Both the position numbers and the translations under genes were made by a program. 40,834 nucleotides of DNA from Solirubrobacterales bacterium (GTDB lineage: Bacteria > Actinomycetota > Thermoleophilia > Solirubrobacterales > Solirubrobacteraceae), in assembly GCA_027315115.1 (NCBI GenBank), contig DAHUYQ010000023.1, positions 1 through 40,834 on the forward strand, written 5' to 3'. Below the pieces are notes generated by a model. The model was given only the letters and a program-made list of their open reading frames with translations. It was not told the origin of the DNA and did no database searches. Within the stretch, counting starts at the first letter, position 1. Each line of letters begins with the position of its first letter. Positions 26,949 through 33,724 of this stretch are shown in pieces.

Positions 26949-27464
26949 CTACCAACGCCCGCGGTGCGCCACGTCCTGCAGCGGGCGGCGATCGGGCTTG
27001 TGCAGCGGAGCGAGCGGATGGTCGGCCGGATAGCCGAGGTCGATCAGATAGACCGCACGCCGGTCCTGCGGGAGACCAAGCACCTCGCGCGCCATCTCTT
27101 GGTCGGCGACCGCCGCGTGCCCGGAGCCGATCCCGAGGTCGGCGGCGGCGATCTGGACGTTGGCCGTCGCCTGACCGAGGTCGTAGAGCGCGATTCCATG
27201 ATCGCGCCCCTCCAAGGCGGTCGAGAGGATCAGCGCGATCGTGGCCGCCGAGTCGGCGACGTGCGCCGCGCCCTGCCAGACCCGCGAGAGCGCCTGTAGC
27301 TGGTCGCGGTCTGTGACCACGACGAAGTCCCAGGGCTGCCAGTTGCGTGAGGACGGAGCCCGCCGGCCCGCCTCGAGGATCCGCTCCAGATCCGCGTCCG
27401 CGATCGGACGTCGATCGAAGCTGCGAACGTTGCGCCTGGCCCTGATCGCATCCCAAGTCTCCAT
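26949..27464 (-). CDS. Nitroreductase-family FMN oxidoreductase
   Basis: A 171-residue flavoprotein starting at ATG 27464 (METWDAIRARRNVRSF), with GGAGGCGG upstream. RARRNVRSFDRRPI is the FMN-phosphate-binding opening; EAGRRAPSSRNWQPWDFVVV is the following helix-strand typical of the family; DLGIGSGHAAVADQE is the C-terminal FMN loop. Members reduce nitroaromatics, quinones or enones with NAD(P)H as homodimers. It diverges from the DUF1810 gene by 99 bases. Natural substrate unknown. Confidence 0.92.
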   Translation of the reverse strand: METWDAIRARRNVRSFDRRPIADADLERILEAGRRAPSSRNWQPWDFVVVTDRDQLQALSRVWQGAAHVADSAATIALILSTALEGRDHGIALYDLGQATANVQIAAADLGIGSGHAAVADQEMAREVLGLPQDRRAVYLIDLGYPADHPLAPLHKPDRRPLQDVAHRGRW

Positions 27465-27563
27465 GTTCCGCCTCCGTGTCGCGCGCATGCTCGAATGTGC
27501 CTTGGATGTGCTCGTCTTCCACGATAGGCGCCGGCGCCCGCTGCGCCCCGGCTCTCACGCTCG

Positions 27564-28001
27564 ATGTCCGAGGATCCTGACGACCACTTCCATCTCGATC
27601 GCTTCCGCCAGGCACAGGATCGAGGCGGCTGCTACACCGGCGCGCTTGCCGAGCTGCGGGCGGGCGCCAAGCGCAGCCATTGGATGTGGTTCGTGTTCCC
27701 GCAGATCGAGGGGCTCGGCCACAGCGCCACCGCGCGCGCCTACGCGATCCGCTCCCTTGACGAAGCCAGGGCCTACCTCGCCCAGCCGGTGCTCGGGGGC
27801 CGCCTGCGCGAGTGCGCGAGCGCGTTGCTGGAACTGCCCGAGAGGACCGCGGAACAGATCCTGGGTCCGATCGACGCGATGAAGCTTCGCTCCTCCATGA
27901 CTCTGTTCGCGCGAGCGGCGCCGCAGGAGGCGCTGTTCGCCCAGGTGCTGGACAGGTACTTCGAAGGCGTCCCGGACCCGGAGACCGAGCGGCGCCTTTG
28001 A
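27564..28001 (+). CDS. DUF1810 family protein
   Basis: A 145-residue protein matching the DUF1810 pattern throughout: DHFHLDRFRQAQ, then YTGALAELRAGAKRSHWMWF, VFPQIEGLGHSATARAYAIR, LDEARAYLAQPVLG and the closing FDRYFEG-like segment (LDRYFEGVPDPET). The family is cytosolic and widespread, its biochemical role unsettled, and older annotations call it calpastatin-like without support. ATG at 27564. It stands alone between the nitroreductase and a small minus-strand gene. The 96 bases after its stop are low-complexity GGCGCCACGG-type repeats. Confidence 0.9.
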   Translation: MSEDPDDHFHLDRFRQAQDRGGCYTGALAELRAGAKRSHWMWFVFPQIEGLGHSATARAYAIRSLDEARAYLAQPVLGGRLRECASALLELPERTAEQILGPIDAMKLRSSMTLFARAAPQEALFAQVLDRYFEGVPDPETERRL

Positions 28002-28097
28002 GCAGCGTCGGGCGCCGGGACCACGGGTCGGGCGCCCGGCGCCACGGCCCGCCCGGCGCCACGACGCGCGCCGCGAGCCACGGCCCGCGCGGCGCGA

Positions 28098-28400
28098 TCA
28101 GCCCCCGGGCGTGTGGTAAGCGGCGAGGTCGAGCCACTCGACGCGGCTCGGCGGGCCGGAGACGCCGCCCCCTTGGAGGGCCTCGGCGAGGCGGTCCTTC
28201 ATGAACCGCGCCTGATCCTCACGGGTCTCCCATATCTCCATCACCACCCATCCACCCGGCTTCGGCCCGCCGGCGTGCGAGAGCAGGCCCGGCGGCCAGT
28301 TCCCCTCGCCGGTCTCCATGTCGATGCCGAGCCGCGCGTTGACGGCTTCGTAGATCTCACGGCCGAAGCCGTCGAATTCCAGGATCAGACCCTGCGGCAT
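28098..28400 (-). CDS. Small ABM-like (dimeric alpha/beta barrel) protein
   Basis: A 100-residue protein with FDGFGREIYEAVNARLGID near the start and GWVVMEIWETREDQARFMKD mid-protein. The spacing (helix, then the VVMEIWETREDQARF strand-helix) is that of ferredoxin-like dimeric barrels of the antibiotic biosynthesis monooxygenase group. No catalytic residues are identifiable. ATG at 28400. It probably stands alone; the flavin oxidoreductase starts over 1.4 kb upstream on the same strand and ends at 28530. Function unknown. Confidence 0.7.
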   Translation of the reverse strand: MPQGLILEFDGFGREIYEAVNARLGIDMETGEGNWPPGLLSHAGGPKPGGWVVMEIWETREDQARFMKDRLAEALQGGGVSGPPSRVEWLDLAAYHTPGG

Positions 28401-28529
28401 GCCGCACCCCCGATCGTCGCTTGCTGAGGCTCACGGACGATTCTCGCCACATGCGCCGGGGTGCTTCAACCGTCAGAAACCGCAGAGACGATCGCGCGGC
28501 CGGACGCGCACCGCGAGGCGCCACGCCTC

Positions 28530-29885
28530 TCAGCGGCCGGAGATCAGGTCGGCGACCCGCGCGAGCGCGGAGGGCCTGCCGCTGCGCGTCTCGCGCTCGT
28601 CCGCGGCGCGGTAGAGAGCGTAGATCCCGTGGGCGCCCAGATAGCGCAGCGGCTCCGGCGGCCAGCGGAGCTCGATCGGGCGCACCCACGGCAGCCGGGT
28701 CAGCTCGCTGTCGCGGTCCAGCAGCAGGTCGCGCAACGTCCGCCCGGCGAGATTGGCGGCCGCGACTCCCTCGCCCACGTACCCGCCGGCCCACGCAAGC
28801 CGGCGCGCGCGGTCGAGCCCGACGGCGGGCATCCAGTCGCGCGAGACGCCGAGCACGCCGTGCCAAGCCGCCTCGATGCCGATGCCGGCAAGGCCCGGGA
28901 ACAGCGAGAGCAGGCGCGCGCGCAACTCGCCGACGGTCTGCTCGGGGACGGGGCCCTCTCGATCCGTGCGCGAGGCGAAGCGGTAGGGCACGCCGCGTCC
29001 ACCGATCGCGATGCGCCCGTCGGCCGTGCGCTGGAGGTAGACGAAGCGATGCGCGCCGTCGCGGACCGTCTCGCCGCCGGCCCACCCGATCTGCGACCAC
29101 TGCGCCTCCGCCAGCGGCTCGGTGAGGATCATCGCGCTGTTCATCGGCAGAAGCGCGCGGCGCAGCCCCCGCATCCGCGCCGTGTAGCCCTCGGTCGCCC
29201 GCACGACGACGCCGGCCCGCACGCGGCCGCCGGGAGTGAGCGCCACCCCGTCCTCGATCTCGCTCACCGTGGTTGACTCGAACAGACGCCCACCTGCCCG
29301 CTCCACCGCGTCGGCCAGAGCGCGCACGAGCTTCGCCGGCTGCACGCGCGCGCAGTGCGGCGAGTAGAGGCCACCGCGCACGCCGGCGGCGGCCACGCGC
29401 TCGGCGGCCTGCGCCGCGTCGAGCAGCCGCGGCGGCTCTCCGAGACTCTGCGCCTGCTCGCGCCGCAGTCCCCGCATCTGTGGCGCCGAGCAGGCGAGCG
29501 CCAGGGTGCCGCCGCGGTGCAGGCCGCAGTCGATCCGCTCCCGCTCGATTACGGCTTCGATCTGCCCCACCGCATCCTCGATCGCCGATCCCATCGCCCG
29601 CGCGGCCTCGGCGCCCCCGAGCCTGTCCCAGTGGCTCCGCGAGCCAGCCAGCTCCCCGAGCACCCATCCGCCGTTGCGCCCGGAGGCGCCGAAGCCCGCG
29701 TAGCGGGACTCCAGCACGACGATCTCCAGCTCGGGCGCGGCGCGGCGCAGCTCGTACGCGGTCCAGAGGCCGGTGAAGCCGGCACCGACGATGCAGACGT
29801 CCACGTCGAGGTCTTCTTCCAGCGGAGCCCGCGACTCGATCGGGCCGATCTCCGCCAGCCAGTGGCTGGGGGCGGCCGCGCTCAT
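28530..29885 (-). CDS. FAD-dependent amine/amino-acid oxidoreductase (DAO family)
   Basis: A 451-residue flavoprotein of the D-amino-acid oxidase/PuuB-like family. The Rossmann motif VDVCIVGAGFTGLWTAYELR lies near residue 30, then VLESRYAGFGASGRNGGWV, typical of the gamma-glutamylputrescine oxidase-like branch. The C-terminal FAD motif is WAGGYVGEGVAAANLAGRTL. Starts at ATG 29885, which overlaps the MarR stop (TGATG), so both are translationally coupled. It probably oxidises a secondary amine or amino acid sensed directly or indirectly by the MarR protein. Exact substrate unknown. Confidence 0.9.
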   Translation of the reverse strand: MSAAAPSHWLAEIGPIESRAPLEEDLDVDVCIVGAGFTGLWTAYELRRAAPELEIVVLESRYAGFGASGRNGGWVLGELAGSRSHWDRLGGAEAARAMGSAIEDAVGQIEAVIERERIDCGLHRGGTLALACSAPQMRGLRREQAQSLGEPPRLLDAAQAAERVAAAGVRGGLYSPHCARVQPAKLVRALADAVERAGGRLFESTTVSEIEDGVALTPGGRVRAGVVVRATEGYTARMRGLRRALLPMNSAMILTEPLAEAQWSQIGWAGGETVRDGAHRFVYLQRTADGRIAIGGRGVPYRFASRTDREGPVPEQTVGELRARLLSLFPGLAGIGIEAAWHGVLGVSRDWMPAVGLDRARRLAWAGGYVGEGVAAANLAGRTLRDLLLDRDSELTRLPWVRPIELRWPPEPLRYLGAHGIYALYRAADERETRSGRPSALARVADLISGR

Positions 29886-30370
29886 CAGCGCTCTGCGCGG
29901 CTTTCGCCAGGCGGCGGGCCCGCGAGCCCGTGGGGCCGCTGCAGCGGTCCCAGGCCCTCCCACGCGCCCGGGAGCTCGAGCGCAAGCCGCTCCAACTCCT
30001 GCAGGTGCAGCGCTGAGAGCGCCTCCAGGCGGTGCTCGCCGTCGGCGGTCAGCCGCAGACGCACGAGGCGATGATCCTCGGCGTCGCGCGCGCGCCTGAC
30101 CAGGCCGGCGGCGTCGGCGCGGTCGATCAGCCCGACCACGCTGTGGTGACGGAGCAGCAGGTAGTCGGCGATCTCGCCGACCGTCGGCCCGCGGCGGTCG
30201 GCGTGGCCGCGGATCGCCAGCAGCAGTTGGTGCTGTGCGGGCGTCAGGCCGGCGGCGCGCGCCTGCTGCTCGCTCCAGCGCAGGAAGCGCCGCAGTCCTG
30301 TGCGCAGGGAGAGCAGGCGTGCGTATGTCGCATCATCGAGAACTATCGCTCCACGATAACATCGTGCCAC
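29885..30370 (-). CDS. MarR-family regulator, coupled to flavin oxidoreductase
   Basis: A winged-helix regulator of 161 residues. Helical N-terminus LLSLRTGLRRFLRWSEQQARAAGLTPAQHQ, then GEIADYLLLRHHSVVGLIDRADAAGLV (recognition helix) and the wing RRARDAEDHRLVRLRLTADGEHRL with a D-x-HRL variant of the usual DRR. The start is taken as GTG 30370, one base from the ClC start on the other strand; upstream TTG codons are possible but lie within the ClC gene. It ends in a TGATG overlap with the oxidoreductase. A palindromic array over its start suggests autoregulation and control of the divergent transporter. Confidence 0.88.
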   Translation of the reverse strand: MARCYRGAIVLDDATYARLLSLRTGLRRFLRWSEQQARAAGLTPAQHQLLLAIRGHADRRGPTVGEIADYLLLRHHSVVGLIDRADAAGLVRRARDAEDHRLVRLRLTADGEHRLEALSALHLQELERLALELPGAWEGLGPLQRPHGLAGPPPGESRAER

Positions 30371-30373
30371 GAT
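30352..30373. promoter_or_regulatory. Triple half-site operator between MarR and ClC genes
   Basis: CACGAT (30352-30357), AAC, ATCGTG (30361-30366), C, CACGAT (30368-30373): two overlapping perfect palindromes sharing the central half-site. The third half-site contains the GTG of marR and the A of the ClC ATG. A MarR dimer here would occlude both starts. Confidence 0.65.
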
Positions 30374-32198
30374 GGACTTCTCCGCATCACGCAACGGCAG
30401 CGACAACGGCACCAGCCACGGCACCGACAACGGCCGGCTCGCTGACTTCACGACCACTCCCTCGATCCTACGGCTCGTGCCGCTCGCGCTGGCGATCGGG
30501 GCCATCGGCGCGGCCGTCTCGCTGGCGCTGCTGGACATGATCGGCCTCTTCACCAACCTCTTCTACTTCCAGCGCCTCAGCGTCAGCCTCAGCTCGCCCG
30601 CAGCGAGCACGCTCGGGCCGGTCGCGGTGCTGATCCCTGTCGCGGGCGGCCTGATCGTGGGCTTGATGGCGCGCTTCGGATCCGAGCAGATTCGCGGGCA
30701 CGGCATACCGGAGGCGATGGAGCGGATCCTCATAGATGGCAGCAAGGTGCAACCGAGGCTCGCTCTCCTTAAGCCTATCTCCAGTGCGATCAGCATCGGC
30801 ACGGGTGGCCCCTTCGGGGCGGAGGGGCCGATCATCCTCACCGGCGGCGCGCTCGGCTCGATCGTCGGGCAGCTCTTCCATCTCACCGCCGCCCAGCGTC
30901 GCAGCCTGCTCGTCGCCGGCGCCGCCGCGGGCATGAGCGCCGTCTTCGGCACGCCGGTCGCGGCCACGCTGTTCGGCGTCGAGCTGCTCGCGTTCGAGTG
31001 GCGTCCCCGCTCGATGGTGCTGATCGGCCTGGCCGCCGCGACCGCGGACGCGCTGCGGATCGTGATGGCCGCCCACGGCCTGGTCTCGCCGCAGCCGCTG
31101 TTCCCGATCCCGGCACACGCCGCGATCGCCGGCGTGGCGCTGCTCGGCGCCGCCGCGATCGGGGTCGCCACTGGCCTTGCCGCCTGGCTGATGACCCAGG
31201 CCGTCTACCGGTTCGAGGATGCGTTCAAGCGCCTTGGCCGACACCTGCACTGGATGTGGTGGCCGATGATCGGCGGGCTCATCATCGGCGTCGGCGGGCT
31301 GATCGATGCCCGTGCGCTCGGCGTCGGCTACGGCACGATCCACGCCGAGCTGCTCGGCCGCCTCGGCCTCACAGCGCTGCTGAGCCTCTTCGCGGTCAAG
31401 CTCGTGATCTGGTCAGGCGGCCTCGGCGGCGGCACCAGCGGCGGCATCCTCGCGCCGATCCTGATGATGGGCGCCGCGCTCGGCGGGATCATCGGCCACC
31501 TGCTGCCGGGCGCGTCCCCGGGGGTGTGGGCGCTGATCGGGCTGGCGGGCGCGCTCGGTGGCGTGATGCGTTCGCCCTTCACCGCGATCGTCTTCGCGTT
31601 CGAGCTCACCCATGACCAGAGCAGCCTGCTCGCGCTGCTGATCGCCGCGACCGTCGCGCACCTGGTCAGCGTGCTGGTGCTCGAGCGCTCGATCCTCACC
31701 GAGAAGGTCGCGCGGCGCGGCTTTCACGTGATGCGCGAGTACGGCGTCGACCCGCTGGAGGCGACGTTCGTGCGGGAGGTGATGGACACCGAGGTCTTCG
31801 CGGTCACGCCGCAGCGCGCGCTCGGCGACCTCTACGCGCATCTCGGCGAGGGCTCGGCGGAGCGGCGTCAGCGTCTGTTTCCCGTGCTCGACGACGCGGG
31901 CGCGCTGGTCGGCGCGCTTGCCTTCTCCGCGGTGCTCGCCGGCAGGCACACGCCGCACCGCACCGTCGGCGAGGCGATGATCGCCGCCCCCTCGGTCGCG
32001 TACCCCGACGAGATCCTGCGCCCGGTCGCCGACCGGATGGCGAGCCTGGAGCTGGGCGTGCTCCCGGTCGTGGACCGGGACGGCCGCCTGCGCGGGCTGC
32101 TCAACCAGTTTCACCTGGTGCGGGCACGGCAGAAGCTGCTGGTCGAGGAGCGGCACGCCGAGCGGCCGCTGCGGCTGCGGCGGGCAGAGGCGGGCTGA
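30372..32198 (+). CDS. ClC-family chloride channel/transporter with CBS pair
   Basis: A 608-residue integral membrane protein. The ClC core (about residues 30-440) has the selectivity motifs GHGIPEAM (usual GSGIP), GPFGAEGPIILTGG with the gating Glu of G-x-EGP, and GGTSGGILAPILMMG (GxFxP region). Two CBS domains follow (VREVMDTEVFAVTPQ and VGEAMIAAPSVAYPD), which usually bind adenine nucleotides and tune transport. Starts at ATG 30372, one base from the divergent marR start, so it is probably leaderless. His replaces the chloride-coordinating Ser in the first motif, a variant I recall in other CBS-containing bacterial ClCs; ion preference is not predictable from it. Confidence 0.92.
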   Translation: MDFSASRNGSDNGTSHGTDNGRLADFTTTPSILRLVPLALAIGAIGAAVSLALLDMIGLFTNLFYFQRLSVSLSSPAASTLGPVAVLIPVAGGLIVGLMARFGSEQIRGHGIPEAMERILIDGSKVQPRLALLKPISSAISIGTGGPFGAEGPIILTGGALGSIVGQLFHLTAAQRRSLLVAGAAAGMSAVFGTPVAATLFGVELLAFEWRPRSMVLIGLAAATADALRIVMAAHGLVSPQPLFPIPAHAAIAGVALLGAAAIGVATGLAAWLMTQAVYRFEDAFKRLGRHLHWMWWPMIGGLIIGVGGLIDARALGVGYGTIHAELLGRLGLTALLSLFAVKLVIWSGGLGGGTSGGILAPILMMGAALGGIIGHLLPGASPGVWALIGLAGALGGVMRSPFTAIVFAFELTHDQSSLLALLIAATVAHLVSVLVLERSILTEKVARRGFHVMREYGVDPLEATFVREVMDTEVFAVTPQRALGDLYAHLGEGSAERRQRLFPVLDDAGALVGALAFSAVLAGRHTPHRTVGEAMIAAPSVAYPDEILRPVADRMASLELGVLPVVDRDGRLRGLLNQFHLVRARQKLLVEERHAERPLRLRRAEAG

Positions 32199-32329
32199 GG
32201 GCGCGGCGGGTGGCGGCGGCGCGCGGGCGCGCCGCTCCGGCGCACGGTGGGGCACAGCGGGGCCGGGCTGGGCCGGACGGAGCCGATCGACGCCGAGCCA
32301 CGGGGCGCGCCCAATAGCATCCGCCTCCC

Positions 32330-32413
32330 GTGGGCATCGTGACAACAAGTGAGCTCCCCGTTGCCCTGATGCCAGCTGCCTCGATGCCGCGTCGTCGCGG
32401 CGAGCCCGCGTAG
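32330..32413 (+). CDS. Possible leader ORF before the AEC transporter
   Basis: GTG at 32330 opens a 27-codon frame (MGIVTTSELPVALMPAASMP then RRRGEPA) ending at TAG 32413, five bases before the transporter GTG. TAGCAT ten bases upstream could be a -10, making it leaderless. No function is apparent; it may be a translational-coupling leader or chance. Confidence 0.3.
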   Translation: MGIVTTSELPVALMPAASMPRRRGEPA

Positions 32414-32418
32414 AGAAC

Positions 32419-33330
32419 GTGCTCCTCGTCGCGCTCACCGCCGTGCTGGCGACCGGGGCCGGCATCCTCCTCGATCGCCACACCGCCTTCGCCGGCCGGC
32501 TCGCGCATCGAGCGCTCACGCTGATGCTCTACGTGCTGATCCCGCTGATCGCCTACGTCAGCTTCGCCCACATCCACATCTCGGTGGGCGGCGGCATCGG
32601 GCTCGCGGTCGCCTACGCGGGGCTGGCCTGCTCCGGCGTGCTGGCGTGGGCGATCGGCAGGCGGATCGGGATCGAGGGCCCTGCGCTCGGAGCGCTGCTG
32701 ATCTCGGTGGTCCTCGTCAACACGACCTACCTCGGCTACCCGATGACGGTCGCCCTGCTCGGCGCCCATGCCCTGCCCCACGCGGTCGTCTACGACCAGG
32801 TGGTCAGCACCCCGATCCTGTTCACGGCCGGCTTCGCGATCGGGGCGGCCTTCGGGCATGGCGAGCGACCCACCTTCGCGGCGCGGGCGAAGGCGTTCCT
32901 GACGCGCAACCCGCCGCTGGCGGCCGCCATCGCCGGCCTGCTCGTACCCGCCTCGTTTGCCCCCGCGCCGCTGGTGAGCGCCGCGCACGTGGTCGTCGAC
33001 GCGCTGCTCGTGGTGGGCTTCGTGGTCGTCGGCGTCTACCTCTCCTCGGAGCGCCGGGAGGATGGCGCGCCGCTGCTGGAGCGCCCGAATCTGCACGTCG
33101 GCGCGGCGCTGGCCGCCCGCTTCCTGGTCACGCCGCTGCTGCTGGGCGCGGTCGCGCTGGCCGGCGTGGCGATCCCCGGCGCCTTTCTGCTGCAGGCGGC
33201 GATGCCCTCCGCGATCGGCGGGTTGATCGTGGGCCACGCGTTCGGCCTGGACCAGCGCCTGATCGCGACCGTGATCGTCTGGAGCACGATCCTGGTGCTG
33301 GTTGTGGGGGTTGTGGTTTACGTGGTGTAG
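32419..33330 (+). CDS. AEC-family transporter
   Basis: A 303-residue protein with about ten membrane segments. Two five-helix halves are separated by a cytoplasmic loop (GHGERPTFAARAKAFLTRNPP), as in the auxin efflux carrier family, whose bacterial members move dicarboxylates such as malate or malonate. VLVNTTYLGYPMTVALLG in the first half and MPSAIGGLIVGHAFGLD in the second match the family's crossover helices. The start is GTG 32419. Possibly preceded by a small leader ORF. The substrate is unknown; an organic acid is the usual guess. Confidence 0.85.
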   Translation: MLLVALTAVLATGAGILLDRHTAFAGRLAHRALTLMLYVLIPLIAYVSFAHIHISVGGGIGLAVAYAGLACSGVLAWAIGRRIGIEGPALGALLISVVLVNTTYLGYPMTVALLGAHALPHAVVYDQVVSTPILFTAGFAIGAAFGHGERPTFAARAKAFLTRNPPLAAAIAGLLVPASFAPAPLVSAAHVVVDALLVVGFVVVGVYLSSERREDGAPLLERPNLHVGAALAARFLVTPLLLGAVALAGVAIPGAFLLQAAMPSAIGGLIVGHAFGLDQRLIATVIVWSTILVLVVGVVVYVV

Positions 33331-33345
33331 CGGCCGACGCGCGCC

Positions 33346-33600
33346 TCATTCCTCCTCGAAGCTGGCGAGCGGGTGGTCTCTGTTGACGTTGCTGCCGTTC
33401 AGATCCGCACGCGCGACCGTGTCTATGGCGGGCCCCGACGGCCCTCTGCTGGTCGCCGAGTTGGTCCAGTAGAGGTGGCTCGGCGTGGCCGCCGTGGACG
33501 CGGCCGGCCCCGCCCGAGAGGCCGAGGCGAACGTGGCCGCGACGAACGCGCCGACGGCGAGCACGCTCGCGACGCGCGTGGAGCGACCCACCAACCACAT
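33346..33600 (-). CDS. Secreted protein, truncated after one YWTN propeller repeat
   Basis: An 84-residue product from ATG 33600 with a Sec signal peptide (MWLVGRSTRVASVLAVGAFV then AATFASASRA). It continues SHLYWTNSATSRGPSGPAID then TVARADLNGSNVNRDHPLAS and stops. YWTN...I-xRADLNGSNVN is one blade of the LDL-receptor-type YWTD/YWTN beta-propeller repeats that are multi-copy in secreted actinobacterial proteins. Only one blade remains, so this is probably the 5' end of a truncated gene. An upstream in-frame ATG at 33660 exists but would bury the signal. Confidence 0.6.
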   Translation of the reverse strand: MWLVGRSTRVASVLAVGAFVAATFASASRAGPAASTAATPSHLYWTNSATSRGPSGPAIDTVARADLNGSNVNRDHPLASFEEE

Positions 33601-33724
33601 GCCCCGAGCTTGGCGCGACCCGCAGCCCGCGCCAAGCGCCCGGGACCGCATGCCGCTCACGGGCTTCTACCGAGCGGCGAGGCGCGCCACCACCACAGAT
33701 GCGCTCGCAGCTCGACGCGGCTGC

